A stretch of 64,000 nucleotides of DNA. It comes from Setaria digitata. Its lineage: Eukaryota; Nematoda; Chromadorea; Rhabditida; Setariidae. This document shows positions 22,705 to 37,000 of the stretch, one piece after another (position 1 is the stretch's first letter; every line of letters starts with the position of its first letter). The notes beneath the pieces are model-generated. The model ran no database searches and was not told where the DNA came from. It saw only the letters and a list, made by a program, of their open reading frames with translations. The position numbers and the translations under genes were made by a program. The stretch is from assembly GCA_003640385.1 (NCBI GenBank), contig RCAB01000346.1, positions 1 to 64,000 on the forward strand, written 5' to 3'.

Positions 22705-25700
22705 CTACTCTTTGTACGGTGCACCTGAAAAAAAAGGTGATTTCACTTCGGTAATATGTCTGAATAATTAACCAATTCAGAATAAGGAAGTAATGGAATG
22801 ATAGGAAAGTAGGGAGCTGTACTGCTTCCTTTGAGGAAGGCATCTAAAGTGGTATGAAAGATGACTCGCCTAGATGATCGTGGTTGGCTCTAAATGCTAA
22901 GAAAAAAAAGAGGACTAAAGATAAAGTTTCGGAAAATTTTACAACATACTTTTTCATAGTGCCATTTTTCGTTTAGAGTAACAGTCAAATAAGTTGGAAA
23001 AACCAATCAAATCCATAACTGAACTATGGACTTACTCTGACATACAAATACTCTTGGTGAGCGGAAACTCTCACAGTCAGCAGACATCCATTCACCAGCG
23101 TACGATGAGTAAACACAGTTTTTGCTATTTGATACATCTGGTTGGCCCGCACGCCAGAAGAAGAAATGCGCTTTAAGTCCATAAGTACTGCTGTCCCAGT
23201 ACCAGTCCCTTTTTCCTGTAAAAATACATTTTTATTTGGAATTTACAAAATCAGTTCACATATAAACACCATACACACTAAACAGTACTTTAGCAGAGAA
23301 ATCACTTCTAAAAAAAAGTCTGATCTCATGTAAAGAAAAAGGGATCAGTACTGGGATAGTAGTAGTGAACAATCGAATCTTTATGCATAAATATATTATA
23401 CTTTCCTGTGTAGAATAAGAAGCTAGGCTCACTTTACACTTTAATATCCATAGTAAAGAAATAAAACTGTGAAGCAATCACAACCAAAAAATTAACGCAG
23501 TGAGGTCTTTTTGAAATTCTCAAATTGCAAAAGAGGAATTATACCTTTCCTCAGACCAAGCCAGAATGACCTTCCTCCAGCAAGTCCTACAAATAAATTG
23601 ATCAGCATAATATTTCTCTTATAATTAGAACAATTTAAAGGAACTCAACACAGAGATTGAAATTTGAAAAGAAGAAAATGGAAAATTTGAACTAAATAAT
23701 CCAACAAAAATTTCCGTCAATTACAAAATCCTTAATTGCTAATTTCAAATAGACCACCCAGAATTAATCATATTCAATCTTTCTCACTTTCTCCTACAGA
23801 TAGCTCTCAAAACAATTTCAAACTTTACTTTCTTATAAAAAAAGCAATAACATGAACTGTTCGTACCGTAGGCTGTTTGAGCTTCTTCCTTATTTCTGAT
23901 TCTGACCATTTCAGCATCCAATAAATTGCAAATTGTTCTGATTGCAAAACGCGGCATAAAGTTGGTAAATCCCTAAAGAAAAAAGCTGGAGGAAATTTTG
24001 TTACAGGTTTTACTGTTTTGGGAAGGTTAAGATTCATTCTCACCTCATTAAGACATGAAAGTATTAAACCTGTAACAACAGAATCTTGCACTGCAATCAA
24101 GATCTACTCGACAAGCATGAGGTAAGCTATATGAGTTTGCCTCTTTGCCGAGTAAAGTCACTGCTGACTCTCACGAAGTACTGAGGTAAGGCATTCTAAT
24201 CTTTTCAGGAAAACAAAAACAAAAAAAAAAAAAAAATCCTTTGAAGGGCTTTATTTCGATGATAACGTCATGGCCCTCCTATCAAAATAAACCTGAATAA
24301 AGCCTATAAAGCATACAGAAACTCCCATGAAATAAAATAATAAATAGGAAACGTCAATGTTGAGGAGAAATTAAATGAAAATTAAAAATAACCGCGATGT
24401 AGCAGTAGTTATGACGATAAACGAATGATGTTTGACATTTCTGTCCTAAACTATAAAACTAGATGAAAAAATAATTGGGTAACATTTGGATATTTCAGAT
24501 TAAATAACTGTCTCAAATGGTCAACAAAAATACTGCACAGCAGAGTTGACCTATCTGGCTCTTGAAAACAACATATAGAATGTTTATGAAACAAAAACAT
24601 GAAAATGAACAACATCTTTATTCCCTTCTTATCTGATAATATATACTTTTAGTATTAATGCTAAGTGTCACATAAAGCGAGAAGGTACAGGAAGGTGACC
24701 ATCTGAACTTTATGGAGCATTTTATGTTGTAATGTGTATCCGAATAGGAAAGGTAACCATTTCCGCCATTTGGTTTAAAATGCAGTTATAATCCGCTAAT
24801 TCTAATCCATAAATCTTTTTTTCCCAATCAATTAAACTTTTCTGGATATTGTTCGTTGAGTCTTTTAACACAATAATAATAACTATATCTGATAAAATAC
24901 GTCTTTTGTTTAACAATCATAATACAGACCTGCATATTCAGTAGCATTGTTCGGAATGGATGACCGAGACACCACTTCTAAAAATGACAAAAACCAGTAA
25001 AAAAGGAACAAAATATGAATTAGAAACTGTAAAATTTTCAATATATAAAACAAACATACACGTTTCTTTTTGCACGTTCGACATAACAAATGAATATTAA
25101 CTTGCAAAAAAAAAAAAAAAAAAAAAAATCATACACCACAAATCCATCTAAAGAACATACTTTCGTCCTCGCTATATACCTGGCAGAGCTTTTTAACACG
25201 CTTAAAGATGTTGAGAACATATTTCATCATTGTTAACACTCATCTGTTATAAGTTCACTTCCATGGTAAAGTATACAAAACTACAGGAAGAAATCCTGAA
25301 TAATGACATAATAATAATTAATAATAATAACAAAATAATAATAAATAATAATTAATAATAATAATAATGAAATAGTTTATGACAATGTTATTTATCATCA
25401 TCACAAGATATCTACATTACTGATAGTTTACACAGATGGATTAGACGACGTTCGCTAGAATGATCATGAAAAATTCTTACTTTTGCAAAAAAAACGAGAT
25501 GTCTTCTCCTTTTCATGATTTTTTGACCAGTCCACAAATGTTGTTTCAACTTCATCAGGTCCCTCAGTAATCCACCCAGCGCGTATAGCCAAGTCTAAAA
25601 ATCACTGCTAACAAAACCAAAAAATAAAAAGATACATAAAAATAACAAAAAAGCAATGCGTGAGATCAAATACAATGAAAATGTCGCCCAGAATATCTTT

Positions 25701-28700
25701 ATCATGTATCAGAAATTATTTTAACATTATAAACGCACAAATTCGAAAGATAAGATGCTTTACGTAAAGTTTATCGGAAAAGCTCCGAACAAAATAGTCT
25801 ACTATCTTTTTTTTCACTTTAAAACTTAGCACTGCCTTAAGCAGATCTTCGGTCTTCTTTTTCCACCTAATTACGCTATTCCTAGTGCAAAGAAAGTTGT
25901 GAAATTTTAAATTTACTGTCAAAGATAATGCAGAAAATTCCTTACAAGATAACAGTGCACTTTCAGGAGAGAGCGAATGTTCAGTCCCTCTGTCTGGTGG
26001 AAAAGCTAATGTTGCACCTCGTTCCTCACATTCCGCTTTTGCGTCATTGTAAGTCTTTTCATTTGTACTCTTAAAGAGAAATATTTCAGTACTGAGAGGA
26101 TAATGATATTTCTTTTACACAACCAAATTATCACTCCTCACTTGCACGCTCAAAAAGATTCATAATTATATAAAAATAATTACAAAATGTTTGAAATAAA
26201 GAAAACACATCTAATTCAATTCTGTATTACAAATTTTCATAGAAACTATGGTATAAAGCATTTTTCTATAATCACGGAGATGAAGAAACATAAAAACTTC
26301 ATGAAAGAAAGGTTGGGAATCTAAACCTGCAAAATTAACGGATAACCGACTGAAGGAAAAGGAAAAAAAAATGGCATGCCTGAGGTTATAACCATTTCAT
26401 AATTTCCATAAGTTGGTTGAAATGATTTAGAGGTTCAGGATCAAAAAGCAAAAGGAATACTCAAGATTGGAACAAAATAAGGGTCACGAAATAAGAAATC
26501 TTAAGTTTATTTTAATCACTTTTTCTTCTTCTAGTGCCACTGAATATCAGCTGGAAAATTTTTACCCATCAATGTGTATTATAGTGCTTTTACCAATATT
26601 AATAAAAACATTCACGAATGAATTTCAATCTAAAAAGTAACACTGAAAATCTCTTCACAAAATCAAAGCTGGAGCATGCTTAACGTATAGTCCAAAAGAA
26701 AAGAATGAACTGAATCGGTGAACATTTCCGCACTCCTTCTGTGTTTTCTGGAAATTTCTTTCAGCAAATGTAATCTCGAAATCTCTCACATAACTTTAAA
26801 ATAAAACAGACATACCGAACAGTAGAAGGCGCTGTACCAATAGAACCAGTTATCACCATCGCAATTGAGCTCTAAAAATTTGATGCAAAACAAAGTGTAT
26901 AAAGGAAATGTTTTGCTAATTTGGGAACTATATTATAAAGAGTTATAACAATATATCCTAAGTTATAGCATTTCACCCTGGAAAGAATGTCATGACATCT
27001 TTCAACACGTCAAAAATCAATTGGTGAAGTCAGGCAACTTCTGCTGCACCATGGTTTAAGCATTAAACCAGAGTAAAATTAGAGTAATAAAAAAAGAACA
27101 AATTAACTGAACAAAAGAAACTCGAAGAGGACCCCAATGCTTAAATTATAAATTTGAAACTCATCTGCATATAAAGATCAGCATTTGAAAACCAAAAAAT
27201 TCAAATCTGTAGGGTGTGACCTAACCAGATCTACAATTTCCTACTGACTGGATTTTTCCCGAAAGATGTATCAATTTATTGCACTAATTGTACTTTGTTC
27301 TTAGCAAACTGCCAAGTTATTTAGATGTAATCCTTTTTCAAGTCCTTGCTCTACAAAGTGAATGACCCAAACTGACTGACCTCTATGACGCTGAACTTGC
27401 AGACAATTTTCATAGAAATCGCAAAACTCATCGAATCTACAAGCATCACATTCTGAAAGAAAAGCAAATAAAGCGGAGTGCTGATATTTCGTAATTTCAT
27501 TTATTTACTGCTCTTTTAAGGGATACATAACGTCGTTATTTATTCCGATGTTCATTACACTACAAGATTATCAGATTAGAAAGGAAAACTTGAATCAATG
27601 AGGGCATGATTTGTCATTCGGCTCTAGTTGTAGAATGTATAATTCATATCGGCAGGTGCAATACAGTGAGGATAATAATGTAGCTTTATGCCAGATTATT
27701 TAAGATTTAGATGATTGATCATTTAGATGATATATGAATTTGAAAATTTGGAAGAAATATCTTATGAAATATTCTGAGGTTAAAGTGTGCTGACTGCAAT
27801 CATAAACAGTAAGCCTGCTATTGACTCCCAGCTTGTGCCATTTTCGTGATCTTTTAATATTTACCAGACGGTATGGTTCGTCGGTACGAACATTCAAATC
27901 TACGACAAACAAATTTTATTATATTTCGATAATGGTCTCTGTTACACTCCGAAGACATTCGGCAACCTAAAAAATACCTTAAATGGTCTTGTCTTGCACT
28001 GGGTGTCCTTTTGTATTTTTCTTCCTTCTTTACATTTGGCAATGTCTTTGAAAGGTCTCACTGAACCAAAAAAAAGCATAAACTGACATATTTTTCTAAC
28101 TATTGAGTATTAGCAATGAAATCAATAGGCAATATTAATAAATCAAACAGAAAACCCACTTTGGTGTTTCAACACCCATTTTCCCTCTTCGCATCCACCA
28201 GCATCGCTACAATACCCACGAAACGTGCATGAAGAATTGCTCGTACAACCTTAAAGAAGCATTTTATGCATATTCAGAAATTTATAAGTAAACAAACAAG
28301 TTGTAAGTCACTAAGTCATTCACGTCATATATGTCAGAACACGAACAAAATCTTCCAAAATGATTAATAAACTTACGTTCTCTAACAGTAACCCAAAAAG
28401 GGTGATAACAAATTCCTCTTATGCACGTGGCATAACGCGAGCATCCACCATTCTCATCGCAACCTGCAATATCCAAGCTCAAATATCAGTCCAGTTTCCT
28501 TCCCGAGGGTATTCCAGTCCAATACTCATCTCTCTGCTTATCTCTTCTACTTATTTACTTCTCTGTCAAAACACGAACAACCGCTGTTTTAATCTCCTAA
28601 TGAACATTTTGTAACTACTAAAAAATGATATACTATTACAGTCTTACTCTCATTTACAAGCAAAACAATTATGCCTGTGATTTCTGAGGAACATATATTA

Positions 28701-31565
28701 CATTTCTTCAAACNGTTACATTTCTTCAAACTATAACTTTGTAAAAAAAAATTCTAAAATATTTAAAAATAACATATGCCTATATATCCCAATTTATAAC
28801 TATATAGTCCAGTTCTNATTACATTTCTTCAAACTATGACTTTGTAAAAAAAAATTCTAAAATACTTAAAAATAACATATGCCTATATATCCCAATTTAT
28901 AACTATATAGTCCAGTTCTGAAAGAAACTAATAAGTTCCTTTGACAAATGTTATTATAATAGCAAACAGTAACACCGAAACATGCGTTTTCATTTCATGG
29001 TTTTCGGCTCCACTTCAGGAGCTCACATTATCCATTCAAAACCTCACGAAGCAACCGCATTTTCTGATATATCAAATTAAGCAATAAATCGAGTTTCTAT
29101 TTTTACAGATTTAAAACAAAAAACTTTGAAATCCGTATTATAACATACTCTTCCCTTCAGCAACACGGAATGGTGGCGGAAGCTGACACACGTGTGACTG
29201 AATGTTTTCAAACTCGAATTCAATATGGCGACATGTAGCGCGTTCAAAACCTGTTACTGCAGCGCAAAACTCAGGCGCTTCATTTTTACATGCTGAAGCA
29301 GTGTAATTATTCATCAAAACATTGATACAAATACGAAAATCATAATACTGTAGGGATCATTCAATGTATTAACTGGATTAAGATAACACCATTTAATCTT
29401 GAAATTCCGTCAATTATTACTGGATTGAATTAAAACTGAAAAAAATACGGATGTGCAGGAATGATTCCACTATATATCTGCTATCAGACATATTATAGCA
29501 CTTTTTGTAATAACCACATTTGAAACCAGCCGGACAATTTTCGTCAGAGTAACAATGACCTGAAAAAAGAACTTTACTGAGCCATTTAAGCAACTGACTT
29601 TAAGCAGAACCTTAATAAATATGCAAAAGTTTTTGGTTATTATGGACACTGTGCTGCTGCGACTCAATATGCTTTAGTTATTAATTTTCTATGAAGAAAA
29701 AAAAAATGTCAAAGAAAAATGATTCACAAACAAAAAATATCATTTTCAATTTTTTTTTTTTGAGTCACATTACATTATTTTCTGCATATTTCACATCCAA
29801 AACTAATTCATTGATTTCCAAATATTAGAGCCTAGCTTATTTGAGTCCGACTCCCCACGCATTTGGTGATAATACTATCAGNTTTTTTTTTTTTTGAGTC
29901 ACATTACATTATTTTCTGTATATTTCACATCCAAAACTAATTCATTGATTTCCAAATATTGGAGCCTAGCTTATTTGAGTCCGATTCCCCACGCATTTGG
30001 TGATAATACTATCAGTGTCAACACGCAGCACTGTAAGAAGGGATAGTAAAAGCTAATAGTAAAGCAAAATAAAAGAAAAGTAAGAAGTAACCAACTAACC
30101 AGGTTTTAGACCGCCTAAGCTAGAGATCAGCGGAAGGCGCTCTTTACACAAACCACCTCGACAAACTTGTTTTCCGGGGCAATCCTCATCGACGTAACAA
30201 CCTTTTAGCGAAATGAATTTGTCGGCGTTATTTCACAGTAATTAAAAAGGAATTTATTGTTTCTTAGAAAAATTTCAAGCACAGAACAAACGTCATGTCC
30301 TTTGGCTATGCATTATAAAGGTTTCGCTTTTTAAAAAGTGGTTTTTGTTTGTTAGCAGCTTTGTGTTGAATCTGTGAGAAATCACTTAAATGTTTTTTTT
30401 CTCTCTTATTATTTTCGTGTAATGTTCCATGGCATTACTGGTTCGTAATGTGTCAACTCGTACAGCTATGAACAGCGGATGTGAAAAAACATATTATCAA
30501 CAGGTGAAAGAATATGCATCCATAAAATCACTTCATTTCTATTTTTGTGAGGAAACCCGAATTTTTAAGCCACTTGAATTATATTCTTCATTGATAATTC
30601 TTTCACCTCATTTGCCCAAATATGCCAAAAGCTGAAGACATTTCATTATGTTGGACTACTTTGAATTCCCGCAGTGATGAAGGAAAGAGCAACAACTTTC
30701 TAATGGTTTTACAGCAAAAAGTGTAAATGCCGTAAAGTTGGATGAAAAGGATGAAAAAGACTACATATTTTAAATATCTGTTTTCGGATTTGACCCTGTA
30801 TTGTTGATCAAGGGTGCGATCATGACTACTTGATCATGAACTTAACGCAAATTTATATAAAAAATACTTACTGCAGTAGGGAACTCATGCTTATGTTTAT
30901 GCTTTCTCTTATGGTGACAAGTATACAATTTACTTTAATATTTATACTTTTATTCATAATTAATTGGTAAAAAAATGAGTAAAAAGGGACACTACCGGAT
31001 AAATGAAGTTGTCTTTTAAATAACAACGGTTAATATTCGTTATTACAGATTGAACCTTACTTGTAAATTCTGTTTTACCCGATATCAGTTTGCCCAATTT
31101 TCCAACGCACTGACGCCATTCACATCGTCCACTCTCGCAGTCATTGTTGGTCCTACACTTTTCTGGAAATATCGTTCAGTGATTGGAAAAAACCGTAAAA
31201 AGTATGAGCATATATGTAACACATATAAAAAGCATAATTCAAAGAAAGAGTGACGGAGAGTTTCAAACTACATGAGTCAAAATTTTAATATAATTCTCCC
31301 AACTAAAAATTTTGTTAAACCTCAAGTCCATCAAGACTCATCAATTTTTTAAATTTTACTGCTGAAATATTCATATGTTGGATACAAATGACTATACCGC
31401 TAGAACAAGCACTATTGCAGTACTGAGCTACTACAATATTACGCAAGAGTTTATACTTTTTTCTAAGGCACATAAAAATCAGGCCTTTCATATGAAGAGA
31501 AAGCAAAACTCACCAGATGAAATGTTCAAGAAGAAATTTACAAAGATGATTAGCAGAAGAAGCAT
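22705..31565 (-). CDS. Secreted protein with EB-like Cys modules and two C-type lectin domains
   Basis: Exon 1 (31514-31565) is a signal peptide (MLLLLIIFVNFFLNISS) just after an acceptor-like ATACAG. It is followed by cysteine modules on separate exons: YCNSACSSG (about 31340-31434), CRTNNDCESGRC (31061-31157), CYVDEDCPGKQVCRGGLC (30100-30201), CYSDENCPAGFKC (from 29559), CKNEAPEFC (about 29150-29292), GCDENGGCSRYATC (about 28400-28470), CTSNSSCTFRGYC (about 28160-28255) and GCRMSSEC (about 27870-27968). These resemble nematode EB modules. CTLD1 spans 26816-26871 (NCDGDNWFYW), 25946-26069 (NDAKAECEERGATLAF) and 25481-25594 (FFCK). CTLD2 spans 23867-23972 (CNLLDAEMVRIRNKEEA), 23545-23586 (GGRSFWLGLRK) and 23036-23215 (WRAGQPD, CVY, GEWMSADC, VFVCQ), with the stop at 22705. 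CTLD2 has QPD but not WND. No membrane helix is seen, so secretion is likely. Some middle exons are not phase-checked. Confidence 0.75.
25304..25368. repeat. AAT/ATT-rich microsatellite
   Basis: Imperfect ATA/ATT trinucleotide tract in a lectin-gene intron. Confidence 0.8.
28697..28919. other. Assembly join: two single Ns between repeated flanks
   Basis: Ns at 28714 and 28817. About 102 bp between them recurs after the second N with about two substitutions, and the 16 bp before the first N also recurs. This looks like contig ends that overlap but were not merged. It lies in a lectin-gene intron, so the true sequence is probably shorter. Confidence 0.85.
29752..30016. other. Assembly join: N at 29882 between about 130-bp repeats
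   Basis: The stretch starting with a T-run and gagtcacattacattatt before the N is repeated after it with three small differences. Intronic. Confidence 0.85.
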
Positions 31566-32721
31566 TCTTCTGTATTTCGGAAGCAAATAGCTGTTATATA
31601 CATTCCGAATGATTATTTAAAGTTTTCGAAAATAATAAGGATCTACATGACAAACAAGCAATTCTGCTGAGAAGCACCAGAAAAATTTACATGACAAATG
31701 TAACTGTCTCCGTAGTAAGCCCTCTACTTGTTTCCGAAAAAAAAATGCCCTTTTTTCAGGTCTTTTTAGCAATTATTTTCCCTTATACCAGAAAAAAAAT
31801 CGCCGAATGTGAATGAACCATATCTCCCTTTCTGACCTGAAATTGAAATGCAAATGAGAAAAGAACATACCATCTTTAATCAAAATATCACTGCTCCCAA
31901 TTTTTCTTTAACACTTTCCATCCTTGGTTAAATACTCAAATGCACACTCAAATTATGGTGAAACCGGATAGTGATCCAATTTCAAGGCACTTTTTATTTA
32001 GCACAACTCAAACTGCTGTACTCAAATTGCCGAGAACTGATTACGATAGCTGTCCTTCAATCCTTCACGGCTGGGCGTAGTTACTGTTATCGAGTTGAAA
32101 AAAGAATGAGTAATGGGATGCTCTAAGCATTTAACTCTCTCTTCAAAACAGGCATTCATTGTTAACAAAGGCCAAATCACACATAATAACAAGTAAGTTT
32201 GTTCTATTTGTTTTAATTATTTGGTAAATAAGTCATTACTATACAGATAACAATAAACAAAAGCTTGAAATATCTTCAATTCACTGTGACTAGACTGAAA
32301 ATCATACTGAGGATTTGCGTGCGACAATCATGATTCATACACTGTTCTCAAATTGCAAAACATCAGATGATTCAAGATATCTCGGAAAAGACAGGACTAA
32401 CTCCTCAAACTTGGCTCAGTTCTCGGTAGCAAAGACCGTAGCTTTTAAATGGTCTCCTGAAGAACTCCAAAAATTGCCGGAATTTGTTTACGTAGTCAAA
32501 CCTTTTCTGTTATCCGGTGGGTGACGCACGTCATGAACTTGAGTATGGGATTCGTGTTCCTGTCGAATGCTTTAAATGTGATATTTTCTTTCGGGAATGT
32601 TCTCGCTTGTACAGTTCCGTACCATCTCCACAATATTCCGAAAGCTTCTGTGCTGACTAGACCAGTTGCTGCGAACAAAAACTGTTTTTCTGATCAACTT
32701 CTAGGTGAAAGAGAAAACAAC
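31566..32721. other. Divergent intergenic region
   Basis: Between the minus-strand lectin gene and the plus-strand phosphatase. It should hold both promoters. No defined motif was recognised. An open frame at 32315-32524 has no support. Confidence 0.5.
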
Positions 32722-34082
32722 ATGGATCCGATGACTTTCTGGGTTGTTCGACACGCCGAGCGTGAAGATAATATCAATTCGGCGTGGCAGAAAGGCTCGA
32801 CGTTGAAAAGTGACAATTCGCCGTTATCGAAAAGAGGACAAGGTTCGTTGTTTTAGTAAGCAGAGAAGCTATGCAGTGGTGATGAGGAAGGTTGCTCTCC
32901 ACCATTGAAGACTCTTCGTCATTGAAAAAGCAATGAGATATTTTGACTAGGTAGAAGTGGTTCCAGTTTCAAGTGGATTTTAATTAAATTATCAAGCCTA
33001 CTCGATAGAGCGAGGAATGGAATGACTGGTATCGCTGTTGTAGGGAGAAGTCTGAAGTGAAAATCTAAAAAGATAGGCAAATGTGACTTTATTTTTATAT
33101 TTGATAGCGATAAGTGATTGAAATAAGTTGTAGGTAATTACAAGCGGTAGTTCTCGTCATGTGGCATACAATTATAAATAATTTATAGGACAGGCAAATG
33201 AGCTTGCTGCTCGATTTGATAACATTCATTTGGATCACATTTTTGTTTCACCTTTCGACCGCACGCTCGAAACAGCTACGCGACTTCTGCGAGGTCATAA
33301 AAACGCTACCATAAAGGTTGAACCAGGGTTGTGTGAAGTGAGTTCTATTTAGATATGTACTGATTTATATTGTCTTCCCCATCTTTTCTAAAGCAAAGCG
33401 TACTTACAGCTTAAGGTTTCTTTAAGGTTCATTTATTATTAAACTCTTTATTTATTCTTCTCTGCAATCTTGTTCATTGCAAATTTCATTAAATTTATTT
33501 CAGGGATTATATATGTGTGAAGATCCTCCCGGATATGAGAGTCTGGATGTCTTGAAAGAAAAATACCCGCTCGTTGACACATCTTACGAATCAGTAATGC
33601 CGTGGAAACTTCCACGAGAAGGTTATGGCGATGAAGCTTGTACGGCACGCGTGAAAGTAACTCTTGAAGGGATTGAGAAACGTTTCCCAGGTGATTAATG
33701 TAAATCCGTAAGAAATTAGGATTAAATTCCATGGTTCACAACATTTACATACTTCCTACTTCCGATTGTGAACACATACTTGAATTTTATTGATTTTAAA
33801 ATTCCAAGTTGTGCAATTCAAGTTACCTACTTTTTTCGCAAGTAATGTTAAGTAGTTGAGAAGGGGAAGTCGAATTGTTTGATTTTTGCAGGGACTGAAG
33901 TCTTACTTGTATCTCATGGAGCTCCAATAGGTGCAATTCATGAACTATTAAGCGGTTCTTGGAAATATGTTGGCCAAGCAACAGTATCAAAATTTGTGAA
34001 GAAGTCAAAAGGTGGTTATATCAAAGAACTCACCGGTGATGCATCTCATCTTAGCGACAAAACTAACCTTAGACCGTGGTAA
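32722..34082 (+). CDS. Histidine phosphatase (phosphoglycerate mutase-like) family protein
   Basis: Four exons join in phase to 215 aa: 32722-32842, 33189-33337, 33504-33690 and 33892-34082. The fold signature is complete: the RHAER motif near the N terminus (R10, catalytic H11), SPFDRTLETA in exon 2, and VSHGA (H161) in exon 4. The short length and lack of other domains fit the small phosphatases related to the C-terminal domain of UBASH3/TULA, common in nematodes. The substrate cannot be inferred. I chose ATG 32722 because WVVRHAE usually starts within 10 residues in this family. However, the same frame stays open upstream to ATG 32533, adding a hydrophobic stretch (MNLSMGFVFLSNALNVIFSF) that could be a signal or targeting sequence in an alternative product. 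Confidence 0.88.
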
Positions 34083-37000
34083 TGATTTTGTTATAATACA
34101 GTGACTGGTGGAATATCTCAATTGATAACGGTTGTTATTAACAGTTGGAGAATCGTCGGACTTTTGTCTGTTAAAATATATAAATAGAGGAAACTGATAA
34201 TTTTATGTTTGTGAATGCAGGGTTTTAAAGCATTTTTGGAAGCAAATGACGTTAAACATTCTTACTTTCCTAAATTTCATTTCTTCATGTATGTTTGCGA
34301 GGAACTCTCTCAACTTTGAATTCTGAACAATCTTTGGATTTCCTGATTTCTAATTTAAATTACCAGTTTCCTCATTTTGTGAGATTCATTTTGTTTCCTT
34401 GTTCTATTTGGGATATTCTAATTGTGAATAAAGTATTATGACTAGCGCGCTCGTCTGTGATGGTTCATAGTTTAAAAAAAAAAAAAAAAAAAAAAAATAT
34501 ATGTAAGCATCAAAAATCCTGGGGAAAATTCTTTCTCATAGAAAGATGGAATTATAATTACCATAACTGAAATTGTTAATAGTGTTTTCAAGCGTTCACA
34601 TACCAGATGATTTAAATGCAAATCGTCCAGTTCAATGTCACAAAATTATGACTCTGCTCTCACTACGCATTGTTTAAAAATTTCCACTTTAATTTAATCA
34701 GTTTCTTTTTACTGTATTCCTTATTAAGTCCGAAATCTTCCTTCCATCGGTAATATCGGCCGAAATTCTAGTTCTGCCGTGGTCTTCTATTCGTTGATTA
34801 GTAGACGACGATTATTATTTAATAAACAGTATACTAAATCAAATGCAACATTATTTAAAACTGGATTGTTCCTTCTCGTTATTCTATTAAGAGACAATGT
34901 TGCTGTATAAAAACGTTCACCAAGGTTTATAGATAAATTTGTTTCAAGCGGAACTTCCACTTCTTTGTATCATATTTGTAAGTTGACAATCGAAATATAC
35001 AATATTAAGAGATGATATTATTAAGGTAAATAAACACTAATTTGAAATAAGTGAATGTCCTTAACAACTCCAAGTCACACCGTGCTGTGTGGCCAAGATT
35101 CGTAAGGCTGTTCAGGTTAGATTGAACAGAATAGCATCTAGAAAAATATTATGAGGAAATATCCATAGTACGTACTTGACTCACTTTATTAATCGTTATT
35201 TTTATTGATAAAATGTTCGAATTTTTTGCTAAGAAACTTTTAAATATTTCGATGAAGCAATCGATCAATCGTAGTAGTAAATAAATAAAGTTGTTCAAAA
35301 GAATAAAGCTTAAATGTAAATCTAATATAGAAATCTGTTCAGACTGATTTAATTGGTGGAATAGATGATTGCAGCTGATCCAGATTGATTGAAAGGATAA
35401 ATGTGTGCATACCGGTCCATCACGTGGATTTTCGAAACATGATTTATTGCTATTATTAGAAGCCTTTAATTGGGTTATTGAAGATTAATAATGCTATGCT
35501 TCTGAAACAAAATTTCTTCTCTTGCTTTTCTTATCACATCTTCAGGCTAATTTACTAAGGAGACCTACTATTCTTCCAACATCATCCCTGCTACACTTTC
35601 CTAAATTATAAATCCAAAAAGAAAAAAATATTGCCTAACCATTCGATTTAAGATTTTTTGAGCATTGCTTACTTTATTGATAATTCACTTATAGGGCTAA
35701 CAACAAATCTAGTTGACATTTTTGGTACAGCAAAAGAAATTCTTTAGATATTTGCATTCAATATCAACGGTTACTTATCAGAGAATTCAATTATTTATCA
35801 CTACTACAGAGTACATTTCCTAATTAACCCATCGTTGCCTCAACTTGAACATATTCATTTTTCCTTTTCTCATGTAGTTTTTTGGACTTGACTAATGTTG
35901 TATCGGGAAAATGCATAGTATTCAGAAGACCTGAATTAGTATTGGAAGTAAGTGAACTTTTTTTTTTACTATATCTCTACCCAAGAAGCTTCAAAAACAT
36001 GCTGAACTTGAAACTTAACAGTTTATCGATCTCGCAAGTTCAGTTTATTTCCGAAGTGAAGGAATGATTTAAATGGGAGCATGGAGTTCAATTATAAAGC
36101 GAGTAATTACTACTCGCATTGAAGTTTTAATAATTATTCGTCAAGTTTGTTCAGTGCTTTGATGAATGGCTAATTTTTTTTTATAAATATTCCATTTCTT
36201 TCTTTATTGTCAACGACCAGATAATTGCCGTAGTTATGGTAACAACGGTATTTGTAGTAAAGTAATAAAGTAGCGATGAAAAGCTACGTTGATATTTCCA
36301 ACAAATGATATATGGCAATAGAAAGTTTAGAATCAATGATGACTTTAGATGCATTACTGTAAATTAATATTTTTTCTCCTTTCAAGGTTTTATTCTAATA
36401 ATGTGCTAATGCAACTTATTAGATTTTAAATAGTGAGTGGAAGTTTTGGAAAAGCAACTTTACAAATCTTATCACATTGCAACTGATCCAAATTTACTAC
36501 AAAGTAAGTAGTGTAGCATCCATCCATTTGAATAACTGTGCTAATCTTACAACTTATTAAAATCTATTAGCATTTTTCTCGTTTATTCCAATTTGTTGCC
36601 TAAACTTAAACCATCGGAATCAACTCTAAAAAATTGAAAGCGAGAGATTTAGAGTGTGAAATATTAAAAGATAAATGAGAAGAATCAAAGTTCGGTGCAA
36701 ATTGTTCTTCACCTCGAAAGTAATGTTTTATTAGTGCACAGATTCTAATGATCCTCACAGCAAATATTCAGAAGACGTGCACGCATGCATACATAACTCC
36801 GTAATTAGTTGTACTTCCTTCATTAGTGCACCGCACATTTGCTCCTTATTTCGCTGTTTCCCTCTACTTTCTTCTCACTGAAGCATTGTTAATATTCGAC
36901 TAATCTTTACTTCCTAATATCTTGCTTTTACTAACCTGAACTTGAAATTGACACACTCGCCATATAGTACCACAGGGGCAGCAGTGACTTGCACTGGATA

